From Armigeres subalbatus (Eukaryota > Arthropoda > Insecta > Diptera > Culicidae), in contig NW_026942435.1 in NCBI RefSeq assembly GCF_024139115.2, positions 1 through 64,000 on the forward strand: 64,000 nucleotides of DNA. Reading direction: 5' to 3'. Of the stretch, positions 34,096-46,426 are shown in pieces (the first letter of the stretch is position 1; the number at the start of each line of letters is the position of its first letter). A model generated the notes under the pieces. That model worked only from the letters and a program-made list of their open reading frames with translations, searched no databases and was not told where the DNA came from. The position numbers and the translations under genes were made by a program.

Positions 34096-35285
34096 AAAGG
34101 TTAAATTTAAAATACTAATATTAATTGTTAAATGTTAATAAATATTAAATATTTAAATATTAAATATTAAATATTAAATAATAAATATTGTAACATTAAA
34201 TACAATACTAGCATTAAATATTAAATAATATTAAATATTAAATATTAAATATTAAATACAAATAATAACATTAAATATTAAATAATTAACATTAAATATT
34301 AAATACAAATAATAAACATTAAATATTTAAACATTTAAAAACATTAAATATTAATATATTAAATAATCACACAAATATTAACATTAAACACAAATATTAA
34401 CATAATAACATTAAATATTAAATATTAAATATATTAAACATTAAATAACATTAAATTTTAAATTTAAATATTAAATAATATTAAATATTAAATATTAAAT
34501 ATTGAATATTAAATATTAAATAATAAATATTGAATATTAAATACTAAATATTAACATTAAATAATTAAATAATAAATAAATCAATAATAACATTAAATAT
34601 TAAACATTAAACATCAAATATTAAATATTAAACATTAAAATTAAATATTAAATAATAAACATTAAATACAACATCAAATACTAACATTAAACATTAAATA
34701 TTAAATAATAAATATTTAAATAATATTAAATATTTACTAAATATTAATATAACATTAAAATATTAAATAATCAAATAATAAATAATTAAATATTGTATAT
34801 TGTATATCTAATATTAAACATCAAATATTCAAATACTGAATAAACAATTAAATATTAAACACAATAAATAATAAATAAATAAATATTAAAACATTTTCAA
34901 AATATTAACATTAATACATTAAATATTGAATATTAATAAATAATAAACATTAAACATATTAAATATTAACACTATTGAACATTATTAAATCAATAAATAA
35001 CAACATCAATATCAAACAAATATCACAAATAATATTAACAATAAATATCAAATACTAAACACAACAATAATAACACAACACATACAATATTAAACACTAA
35101 ATGTCATTAACATAATAAACATTAAACATTACACATATCAAACATCAATACAAACATTAACATAACATACTTACAATACTTAATCACACAAAACATCAGA
35201 TATCAACATATTAAATATTCAAACACTTAAACAATCAAACACAACACAAACACTCATCATCTCATCACTCCTTAAACCCTATTAA
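34096..35285. repeat. Heptamer satellite, inverted sense (TATTAAA)
   Basis: From about 34096 the unit on the plus strand becomes TATTAAA, the reverse complement of TTTAATA, marking an inversion point. Variants ACATTAA and ACAAATA increase towards 35250. Confidence 0.9.
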
Positions 35286-36475
35286 ATATTCCACCCAACA
35301 TCTAACACCACCAAACACCAACACTCCACCACTCCAATCAATTCAACAACAAACAAACCAACACTCAATTACCCACCACTCAACACCAAACTACCACCGA
35401 ACACCAATCACCCAACACCAACACCACCACCCACTGATTCAATCACCCAATCATCCCAACACTCCAACATCTAACTCCATCCACCAATTCAACACTCCAT
35501 CATTCAACTCCGAACACCAACACTCCACCCAACACCAATACTCCACCCAACACCTGACCATCTACCACTCAATCCCAACACCAATACATCCAACATCTAC
35601 CCACCACCCAATCACCCATCCACCACCAACATCTACACATCTACCACCCAACTTCATCCAACACCCAACATCTAACATCTACCACTCCATCATCAAACAC
35701 GAACACCATTCACAACAAACACCAATCACCAATCACCAATGCCCACCATCTACCATCTAACATCTGATTCATCTACCATCTAACACCAATGACTAAACAT
35801 CAAACATCTACTACTCCACCATCATACCCAATTCAATCTAATCCACTCCACCACTCCACCCATCTAACATTCTAACATCTAACACCCAATCACTCCAACA
35901 CCATCTACTATCCCATCCACCACTCCACCAATTCATCCATCCACCCATCCAATTCATCATCCACCATCCAACATCCATCCAACCCCACTCCACCACCCAC
36001 CACCCCACTTCACCCAATCATCCAACACCAACACCAACCCACCACCCATCCAACGACCATCCACTCCAACAATCTTTCAACCACCATCTACCCACCAATT
36101 CACTTGTTACCCACCATCCAATTCACATCCATCACCAATCATCTCAACACCATCTTCAATTCACCATCTCCACCACCATCATCTCAACCACCCAACACTA
36201 ACAAACACCCACCATCTACCCACCATCATTCACCACTCCACCAATCACTCCACCACCATCTTTATTCCACCACCAACACCTTCATCATTCAAACCACTCC
36301 ACCGGCCACTCCTAACATCTAACACACCACCATCTACCCACCACCAACCATCTACCATCTAACGATCTACCACCACTAACATCTACTCACCATCTAACGA
36401 TTCACCACTTCATCTACCATTCATCTACCATTCAATTACCCATCAAACATCTAACCATCTAACACCTAACCCAAT
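35286..36475. repeat. CATCTAA / ACTCCACC satellite, second block
   Basis: The same family as 28261-32060, richer in ccaccatc and ccaattca words, and again almost free of G on the plus strand. The frame at 36104-36322 is a repeat translation. Confidence 0.92.
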
Positions 36476-36655
36476 ATTAATATTTAATATTTATTATTTA
36501 ATATTACTATTTAAATATTTAAATATTTAATATTTAAATATTTAAATATTTAATATTTAATATTTAATATTTAATATTTAAATATTTAATAATATTTAAA
36601 TTATTTAATATTTATTATTTATTATCAATATTTAAATATTTAAATATTTAATATT
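36476..36655. repeat. Heptamer satellite TTTAATA, block 3
   Basis: A short block in the forward sense. It passes through self-complementary aaatattt words into the inverted sense at about 36655. Confidence 0.88.
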
Positions 36656-39600
36656 TAAAATATTAAATATTAAATATTAAATAATCAATAAATATTAAAT
36701 ATTAAATATTAAACATGTAAATATTAAATATTAAATATTAAATATTAAATATTAAATATTAAATATTAAATAATAATATTAACCATTAAATATTAAATAT
36801 TAAATTTTAAATATTAAACATTTTCTAAAATAAATATTAAATATTAACATTAATCAATTAATATTAATATTAAATATTGAATATTAACATGTATTAAATA
36901 TTAAATAAATATTAAATATTAACATTAAATTTATTAAATATTATTAAATATTAAATATTAAATATTAAATATTAAATATTAAATATTAAATTTTAAATAT
37001 TAAATATTAAATATTAAATATTAAATATTAGTTATTGAATAATAAAATAATTATTAAATATTAAATATTAAATATTAAATATTAAATATTAATAAATATT
37101 AAATATAAATATTAAATATTAAATATTGTAAATATTTAAATAATTAAATATTAAATATTAACATTAAATATTAAATATTAAATAATCAAATATCAAATAT
37201 CAAACATCAAACATCAAACATCAAACATCAAACATCAAATATCAAATATTAAATATTACAATACAAATAAACATCGAATATCAAATATCTAAATATCAAA
37301 CAAACATCAAATATCAAATAATAACATCTAATATCAAATATCAAACATCAAACATCAAATATCAAATAATAAACATTAAATATCAAAATATCAAATAATT
37401 AAATATTAAATATCAAACATCAAATAATAAACATCAAATATCAACATTAAATATCAAATATCAATTAAATAACACGTTGACAATATTAAATATCAAACAT
37501 TAAATAATAAATATCAAAACATTAAATCATTAAATATCAATATTAAATAATTAACATAATAAACATTAAATACTAAAATATCAAATATTAAATAAATAAA
37601 CATTGTTTATCAAATATCAAATATTAACATTAACTATTAAATATTAAACATTAAATATTAAATAATTAATATTTACATATTAAATAATAATAGATTAGAT
37701 AATAATATTAAATAATTAAATATTAAATAATTAAATATTATTAGCTATTAAATAATAAATATTAAATATTAAATATTAAATAATAAATATTAAATATTAA
37801 ATATTAAATATTAAATATTAAACATTAAATAAATATTAAATAATATAAAACTATATATTGAATAATAAATATTAAATATTAAATATTAAATATTAAATAA
37901 ATAATAAATATTAAATAATTAAATATTAAATATTAAATATTAAATATTAAATATTTAATATTAAATATTAGAAAATTAACATTAAATATTAAATATTTAA
38001 TGATAACATAAATAAAACATTAAAATATCTAATATTAAATATCTAAGATAATATCAACATTAAATAATAAACATTTATTATTAATATTAGAAATTAAAGT
38101 ATTAAATATTAAATATTTAAATGATAACATTAAATATTAAATATTTAATATTTAATATTCAATATTAAATATTAAATATTAAATATTAAATATTAAATAT
38201 TGAATATTAAATTTTAAATATAGTACATAAAATATTTAATATTAAAGATCTAAATATCAAATATTAAATATTAAATATTAAAAATAAATATTAATATTAA
38301 ATATTCAAATAAATAACAATATTAAATATCAAATAATTAAATATTAATATTAAATATCAAATATTTAAATATCAAATATCAAATAATAAATATTAAATAT
38401 CAAATAATAAATAATAAACATTTAAACGACATAGTTAAAATATCAATATTTAGACTAAAATATCAGAAATTAAATATCAAAATATTAAATCAAATACTCT
38501 AAATTTGATAACATTAAATATCAAACTATTTAATATCAAATATCCAATATCAAATATTAAATATCAAATATCAATATTAAATATATCAAATATCAAATAA
38601 CAAACATTAAATAATATCAACAATAAATATCAAATATCAAACAATAAATAAACATTAACATTAAATTATACATTTGAATAATCAAATAACAAATATCAAA
38701 TATCAAACATGAAATATTAAATTTCTTAAATCAAAACAAATATCAACATTGAACTATCAAACACTGAACATTAAATATCAAATATTAAATATTAAATTAT
38801 CAACACAAATATCAAATATCTTAAATAATAAATATCTTAAATATTAAATATTAATAAACACAAATATTAAATATTAAATATTAAATATTAACACACAATA
38901 CAACTATTAAATATTAAATATTAAATAAATATTTAAATATTAAATATTAAATATTAAATAAATATTAAATATTAAATATTAAATATTAAATATTAAATAA
39001 CATTAAATATTAAATATTAAATATTAAATATTAAACATTATTAAATAATAAATAAATATTAAATATTAAATATTAAATATGAAATATTAAATATCATTAA
39101 TATTAATATTAAATATTTAAATATTAAATATTAAATAAACATTAAATATTAAATAATAAATAATAAATTATTAAAATTTCATTAAATAATTAAATATTAA
39201 ATATTAAATATTAAATATTAACATATCAAAATATTAAATACTAAATATTAAATATCAAATATTAACATTAAATATTAAAAGAATAAAGGTTTAAAATAAT
39301 TAACATTAAATAATTATTAAATATCAAATAACAAAATACTAAATATCAAATATGAAATATTAAATAATAAATTATCAGTCATCAATATTAACATTAAATA
39401 TTAAATATTAATAATAAAACATTAAATATTAACATTAAATAAAATATCAAATATTAACATAATAACATTAAATAATTGAAACATTAAATATTAAATAATT
39501 AAATATCAATATTAAACATTAAATTAATAAATATTAAATATTAAATATTAAATAATAAAATAAATAATAAATAATAAACATTAAATAATAATATTAAATA

Positions 39601-40193
39601 TTAAACATTAAATATTAACATTAAATATTAAATAAATAAGTCATTAAATATTAAATATTGTCATTAAATATTAAACATTAACATTAAATACAATATTTAA
39701 ATATTAAATATTAAATATTAAATATTAAATAATAATATTAAATAATAAATATTAAATATTAATATAAATATAAATATAAATATTAAATATTAAATAATAA
39801 ATAATAAATATTAAATATTAACATAAATATTAAATATTAATTATTAAATAATAAATATTAAATATTAAATATTAAATATTAAAAATTAAATATTAAATAT
39901 TAAATATTAAATATTAAAAATTAAATATTAAATATTAAATATTAAATATTAAATATTAAATATTAAAAATATATAAATGTTAAATATTAAATATTAAATA
40001 TTAATATTAAATATAAAATATTAAATATTAAATAATAATATTAAATATTAAATATTAAATATTAAATATTAAATATTAAATATTAAATATTAAATATTAA
40101 ATATTAAATATTAAATATTAAATATTAAATATTAAATATTAAATATTAAATATTAAATAGTAAATATTAAATATTAAATATTAAATATTAAAT
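36656..40193. repeat. Heptamer satellite TATTAAA, long inverted block
   Basis: About 3.5 kb of TATTAAA with frequent partial units and a subfamily TCAAATA/TCAAACA (37180-37460 and 38240-38850). The last 170 bp are nearly perfect. The block ends sharply at 40193. Confidence 0.95.
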
Positions 40194-40224
40194 GATAATC
40201 CTACACAACAAGACCACTTAAAGG

Positions 40225-40584
40225 TCACGTTTGCGGAAAAGCCATCAGAATCCGAATACCAACCTCCACCGCGGTTAGCTCTCTTTTTTGCAAATTGAAT
40301 ATCTTTCGGATGCTTGATTTGTCCAATCTCCACATGTGCTTTACTGTTGTATATCCACAGTCAAGCGAGTGCACATTGTTTATTAAACGAGAGGATCGCA
40401 CTCCATGCCCCCCAACAACTGGTTGGGCGGGATGGTATAGAATGCGAATCAATCGCACTCTGCTGTGCCAAAGGCTTGCTTGGCTAAAGCATTTGATGAG
40501 TGTGATTGCCTTACGTAAGCGGTCGCGTGTACTCAGACGACTAATGACGATGACAGACCGACACTTGATTACAATTAATTGCAT
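40225..40584 (-). pseudogene. Unidentified open frame next to the satellite
   Basis: A 119-residue minus-strand frame with the segment HSLDCGYTTVKHMWRLDKSS. The Cys..Thr-Val-Lys-His pattern faintly resembles the C-terminal CCHC-like region of non-LTR ORF2 proteins, but only one Cys is present. I do not recognise it with confidence, and the plus strand has an equally long frame. It may be a retroelement tail. Confidence 0.2.
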
Positions 40585-41100
40585 ATTATTGCATGAAAAC
40601 CATTTTTTTGCACAGCCAAGAATTTTTTATTGCTAATATTGATTTATTTATGGAAATTTTGTATTTTTTTTTCGTGGAACATTTAATTTTTTTCATTAAA
40701 AATTCTTATTTTATAATTGCAATTTTTGGTTTTAAAAGTGCTTATTTATTTTTGTTTTGTGAATTTTTTAAATTGTTTTTGGAAATTTTGTTTTATTTGT
40801 GGAAATTTTATATTTATTTATTGCTCATACCCTGATTTCTTTATTGGCAATTTTATATTTTTTATGGGAATTTTCTAATTGTTTAGGAGGAGTATTTATT
40901 TTAGTCGTAATAAAACCTTTGCATATAAGCACACAGCGTGTATTCAACGGGTGGGTGGTAGCAAACAGAACTTAGCGGCTGTTCATGCTTTCCAAATTAA
41001 TGAGTTTTATTAAATTAATTTGTCCAGTTTTTTTAAGGGTTTACTTCAGGCTTACAATATTATTAATCCATTAGAGTGATATGCCGTATGTACATGAGAG
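40585..41100. other. AT-rich spacer
   Basis: Repeated ggaaattttattttt-type words (40640-40880) suggest slippage. No gene seen. Confidence 0.4.
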
Positions 41101-41430
41101 GTGTCCAGCTCCGGATCCCTTCCAATATCAGACACAATCACTCCTGCGAAGTGGCCCGGGAGACTCCTCGAATGCGACATTTCTGTTTTTATACCTGAAT
41201 ATGCCGTTCGTCAGCTCATTCCTAATAATTTGTCGTCGAATAAAGTTGCGCTTGTAATCGATTGCTCACGCTTTCATCCTGTTATTTTTCATCAGATAAA
41301 TGGTTATGCAATTGAAAATGATTGCCAGTTATATTTCACATCACTGGAACATACAAGGTGCCCTCGGGATATCTGTGAATTTGTACATAACTGTAATAAA
41401 ATCAAAGGACTACGACTGTCTTTTTCTATA
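41101..41430 (+). pseudogene. Unidentified coding-like fragment
   Basis: The frame has balanced composition and reads VFIPEYAVRQLI, KVALVIDCSRFHP, then DCQLYFTSLEHTRCPRDICEF. The order 'x-P-x-Y-x-V-R, V-x-I-D-C-S, Q-L-Y-F-T-x-L' faintly recalls STAS-type domains of SLC26 anion transporters, but this is not a firm match. The frame then runs into a histone-type unit fragment at about 41425, so its end is not native. It could be a captured exon. Confidence 0.25.
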
Positions 41431-41569
41431 TTGGGGTACACTTTACGATTGCGAAAATCGGAGACCGTCACGAAAATATGATAGACTTTAAACTTTAATA
41501 TCTCAGCCGTTCCACCATGGATTTCCATTTTTGTTTTGACCATTCGATCAAGGATGAGTCAACGCTTCT
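41425..41569 (+). pseudogene. Fragment of a dispersed histone-type unit
   Basis: It shares gtctttttctatattggggtac, ccgtcacgaaaatatgatagac and aatatctcagccg with 60650-60800. Its last 16 bases, atgagtcaacgcttct (41554-41569), are the target duplication of the retrotransposon that follows; the other copy is at 55637-55652. Confidence 0.55.
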
Positions 41570-41868
41570 TTTTTTTCAATTTCGTTTATTTGGTAGGCTC
41601 AGGCGTGTATAACACTTTACGGAGCCATTGTTCTTTGTGATATAAACAATCAATATCATTTTATTATACGGTTAGTAAGAGGGGGATAGAAGCCAGCGTA
41701 CTCGTGGTGACTCGAGGTTAGTTTACAATGTTCAAGGATGGATGGGGCTTAGGATTTGGGATCAGGATATTTCAGCTTCTCATCCGGACATTTGGCGCCA
41801 GTGACGATGTGGCGTGTCGTCGTGCTCTAGGAATGGTTCGACTGGGAGCATCTTCCGGATGGCAAGAG

Positions 41869-44352
41869 CTATGCAGCTCTACGGAACAAAAAGGCAGAGA
41901 CGGAACAAAAAAAAACTTTAAAGAAAAAAAAAAACAAAATATTAGTTTTTGATGTCAGAAGCACAAAGAAAACTATATATGGCCTGCATATAGACAACAT
42001 CACGATCTCCCAAAACACCTTGATCTTCCCTGAAGGGTTGCTTACCTCGGGCCACAAGGGTATCCAATAATTGCTCTCTAGAGGCGTCATTTTCAAGTTG
42101 CTATCGACAAAGTTTATTCTGTACGGATGTGCGTTTAGTGAATAGTGATTAGACATAAGTCTCGACATCACGCGAATGAAGCCTCGACTTAAGTCCTCAT
42201 CTCTAAACCACGCTCGCCCAGAAACTTTTGGATATATAGAAAATAGCCACCATCCAAGTTCGTTGTGTGTCCAATATCTTTGCCAACTTTGAAGAGTACT
42301 CTGACGGACTAATGGGAAAAACTCGTTGCTCGAGAATTGTCTATCATAAACCTCACCTTCCTGTACGCCCACCTTTGCCAGCGAGTCTGCCTTCTCATTG
42401 CCGTAGATTGAGCAGTGAGATGGGACCCAAACAAAGGTGATCTTTCGACCAAAACACGCATCTGCTCTCTTATGTTTGTAAGAAAGTAAGATGCGTGCTT
42501 TACAGGTTTCATCGACCGGAGTGCCTCGATAGAACTAAGACTATCCGAGAAGATGAAATAATGGTCTACGGGCTGATTGGAAATTATCCCCAAAGCGAAG
42601 TTAATTGCTGCCAGCTCAGCAATATAAACCGAACACGGCTCCTGAAGTTTTCGGAAGATGGTTGAACGTGCATTGAAACCACCGAAGCCAGTGGATCCGT
42701 TGATGCGAGAACCATCAGTGAAATATCTGTTGTTGCAATTGACATGTTCATATTTTTCTGAAAAAAGTGAGGGAATAGATATTTGTCGAAGATGATGTGG
42801 TACTCCTTGAATAGCGTGTTTCATGGACAGATCGTATTCAATTGAGGAACTGTCGTTGACGAAGTGAACTCGAGTTTGATTATAACACGGAAGACAAAGA
42901 TCTGAAGAAATGTAGTTGAGATAGACTTGTTCCACATTTGACGAGTATTCTATGTGAGAGCTCCCAGCAACGGTGCTTTAAAGGAGTGACTCCAGCAAGC
43001 ACCTCCAGGCTCATGTTATGCGTTGAATGCATGCAGCCAAGGGCAATACGCAAACAACGATACTGAATTCGTTCCAATTTGATGGTGGCAATCAGCTGCT
43101 GAGAGGAAGCAGAAAGAGCCATGCTCTAAAACAGAGAGAATAGTCGTTGTATAGAGTTTGGTGAGGTCTTCCGGGTCTTTTTGTATCAAATACTCAGAAT
43201 GGAATTTCCAAGTACATTTAGAATAAAACACGACCCCAAGGTATTTAGAAGATAAAGATTGGTTGATGTCATCATTCAACAGTTTCAGTTTCAGTTGAGC
43301 TGGGTACCGCTTCCTAGTAAACACAACCAACTGAGTTTTTTTGCGGTGAAAACTCGATCCCTAAATGTCTGGCCCAAACAGTCAGATTATCCAGGGTACT
43401 TTGCAATGGTCCTTGCAAGACAGCTGCACATGGACCTCTTAGAGAGACTACGGCATCATCTGCAAGTTGTCTGAGCGTACATTGTCCTTCCAAACAATTG
43501 TCAATATCTTTTACATAGAAATTATAAAGCAAGGGACTTAAACATGATCCTTGGGGAAGGTCCATGTAGCTATTTCTGGAAGTTGTTCATTTGTTTTTCT
43601 GACAACACATTGTACAAGAAATTATTCAAAATAACGGGTAATCCACTACTGTGCAGATTGCCTGACAGTACTTCTATGGAAACTGAATCAAAAGCGCCCT
43701 TAATGTCCAAGAATACTGAAGCCAACTGCTCCTTGTGCGCAAAGGCCAGTTGCATGTCTGAAGAAAGCAGCGCTAGACAATCGTTTGTTCCTTTCCCTTT
43801 TCTATGCAATGCTTTTTGTTCGACCCAATGGTCGACTCTTGAAAGGATCATTTTCTTTAATAATTTTCTCATGCATGATAGCATGGCAATCGGTCGGTAT
43901 GAATTGTGATTAGACGCTGGTTTCCCAGGCTTTTGAATAGCTATTACTTTGACCTGTCGCCATTCAAGGTGGCACAATGTTGTACTCCATGAAGCAGTTG
44001 TACAGGTCAAGTAATCGTCTTTTTGCGATATCTGGGAGGTTTTTAAGAACATTAAATTTGATGTTATCGCATCCCGGAGCAGAGTTATTCGATGAAAGAA
44101 GAGACATAGAAAGTTCCAGCATTGAGAATGGTCCACCCAAAGAACCGGAATCAGTGACTGATTCTCGAAATGGCGGTTCTGCTGGTACGGAATCTGGACA
44201 GACCTTATTTGCGAAGTTGAATATCCATCGATTGGAGTATTCTTCACTCTCGTTGGTGGAAGTGCGGTTCCGCATGTTGCGGGCCGTTTTCCAAAGTTTT
44301 GTCATTGAGGTTTCTCGCGATAGTCCCTCGACAAAACGTCGCCAGTAGCTAC
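41869..44352 (-). pseudogene. ORF2 C-terminal part: RT and RNase H
   Basis: Reading leftward from 44352: SYWRRFVEGLSRETSM and a linker, then RT pieces with YRPIAMLSCMRKLLKKMI, AFDSVS, and LPQGSCLSPLLYNFYVKDI with QLADDAVV (a degenerate F/YADD box, 43565-43314). RNase H follows at 42935-42309 (YFTDGS, IAELAAINFAL, IFSDSLSSIEAL). The downstream piece at 42372-41869 has LGWWLFSIYPKV and SRLMSNHYSLNAHPYRI. Several frameshifts separate the pieces. The first residues continue directly from the fragment that ends at 51271. Confidence 0.82.
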
Positions 44353-44608
44353 GTTTTGACGTAGGACTTACGTCTCTCTTTACTATACCGGGTGTCATTT
44401 CAAATTTTTTTTAAATCGACCGTGTTACGCTGTGTTGAAAGATTTCAAACGTAAATAGCTTTTGCCCTATTGAACAGTTTTCTGCAGTTAACCACTCAAT
44501 CAACAGCTTTCAAGTATGCCTTTCATATTCATGCTTGATAATATCCGAAAACTTGTTTCAATAAGCCCAAAACTGTTTTCAAAGCAAAATATTGAATTCA
44601 CGAGAACC

Positions 44609-44672
44609 TATAAATATGAGTACCGCATCATTCTTGCATCATTCCATTGCCACGCTCTGATTGGTGCAGACG
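44609..44672 (+). promoter_or_regulatory. Core promoter: TATA, initiator and DPE
   Basis: TATAAATA is at 44609-44616. The initiator TCATTC is at 44639-44644, with its A (+1) 32 nt after the TATA start. AGACG falls at 44668-44672, which is +28 to +32. The last agrees fully with the Drosophila DPE consensus at its required spacing. The same trio occurs in most other units of blocks A and B. Confidence 0.75.
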
Positions 44673-44819
44673 TCAACGAATGAGCTCTCGCTAGGTCAGG
44701 AAGGCATAAAAAAGCGCAGCACGATTTTTTTCCTCTCAAGCTGACCCTGAGATCTGACAAGAACAGGCAAAGCAACCACAGCATCGCCAGAACTTTTGAA
44801 GTGTTGCTCCATCGTCTCA

Positions 44820-45175
44820 GCCACGCAATCGCAAACTTAAGCTTTCTCAAGGGCAAGGCAGAATCGTCAGCATCATCGGAATTTGTCGAGGCCACCGCAC
44901 AAAGGAGAAGCCTACCGTAAGCGCGGCTCGGCGGTGTGACGATAGACTGTTAATGACAACACTGATCAAGATGAATTATTGACAGTGGCTGATTTTCTAC
45001 CCGCCACTTCCACAGCCAGGCGCTATCGTATATACGCAAATAGCCGGCATGAGTTAACCTCCAGAAATTTATATGGCGAAAGACATCTAACGCGGGTTTT
45101 CTTAAAATTAGGAACTTTGAATATGAAAAACTATATGGTACCGGTTATGATGGATGGTGTTCGCTAGCAAATATT
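44820..45175 (+). pseudogene. Decayed histone H2A-like gene (block A, unit 1)
   Basis: The frame at 44979-45167 reads LTVADFLPATSTARR..., then RHELTSRN. H2A has LAAEVLELAGNAARD...IIPRHLQLAIRN. L1, A9, A13 and R14 align without a gap, and RH..L..RN aligns with two small gaps. Upstream, caagggcaaggcag resembles the KGKAKS segment. The unit lacks an ATG in frame and has a deletion before the RLLRKGNYAERV region, which is better kept in block B unit 1. The call depends on by-eye alignment and on the promoter and stem-loop context. Confidence 0.5.
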
Positions 45176-46426
45176 TTTTTTGATTAAGGTGCTTAAATTT
45201 GAGAAATCGAACCTTAGATGCCTTTCGCCACACTGCTTTCAGAAAGTTAACTTCTAGTGTGCCCCTGTACGTTCAAAGTGGACGATTCATTGATCAAGTT
45301 TTCTACGATCTCAAGTTTTCAAGATCTACTAAAGAGTTTTGACGTAGGACTTACGTCTCTCTTTACTATACCGGGTGTCATTTCAAAATATTCAAATCGA
45401 CCGCGTTACGCTGTGTTGAAAGATTTTAAACGTTAATAGCGTTCGTCTCAGTGGACGAATTTCTGCGGTAAGCCCCTCAATCGACAGATTTCAAGTATGC
45501 CTTTCATGTCCATACTTGATAAGACCCGAAAAACTTGTTTCAATAGGCATGAAACTGTTTTCAATGAAAAACATTGAGATCAAAGGAACCTATAAATATG
45601 GGAACCGCATAATTCTTGCATCATTCCATTACCACGTTCTCATTGGTGCAGACACCAGCGAATGAGCAGCCGCTGGGTCTGCCGAGAAGCCATAAAATAG
45701 CGCAACGCGACAATTTTCATTATTTTTTTCTGTGTACCGGGTGTCATTTCAAAATTTCTAAATCGGCCGCGTTACGCTGTGTTGAAAGATTTCAAACGTT
45801 AATAGCTTTTACCCTAGTGAACAGATTTCTGCAGTTAACCCCTCAATCGACAGCTTTCAAGTATGCCTTTTATATTAATGCTTGATAATATCCGAAAACT
45901 TGTTTCAATAGGCCTAAAACTGTTTTCAAAGCATAGCATTGAATTCACGAAAACCTATAAATATGGGTACCGCATCATTCTTGTACCATTCCATTACCAC
46001 GTTCTGATTGGCGCAGACGTCAACGAATGAGCTCACGCTAGGTCTGCTAAGAAGGCATAAAATAGCGCAGCGCGAATTTTTCCTCTCAATCTGACCGAAA
46101 CAGGCAAAGCAATAACAGCATCGCATCGTCGGAATTTTTGAACGATTGCATCATCGTATCAGCCACGCATTCGCAAACCTAAGCCTTTTTGACGTAGGAC
46201 TTACGTCTCTCTTCACTATACCAGGTGTCATTTCAAAATATTCAAATCGACCGCGTTACGCTGTGTTGAAAGATTTTAAACGTTAATAGCGTTCGTCTCA
46301 GTGGACGAATTTCTGCGGTAAGCCCCTCAATCGACAGATTTCAAGTATGCCTTTCATGTCCATGCTTGATAAGACCCGAAAAACTTGTTTCAATAGGCAT
46401 GAAACTGTTTTCAATGAAAAACATTG

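Noticed and set aside
28261..36475. Possible CRISPR-like array of repeats and spacers
   Set aside because: Units are 7-8 bp, adjoining and degenerate, with no constant repeat or unique spacer lengths. The context is a eukaryotic satellite.
44608..44895. Minus-strand frame of 95 residues
   Set aside because: It is antisense to the promoter and 5' part of the H2A-like unit, and its composition (Leu/Trp/Cys-rich) has no family pattern.
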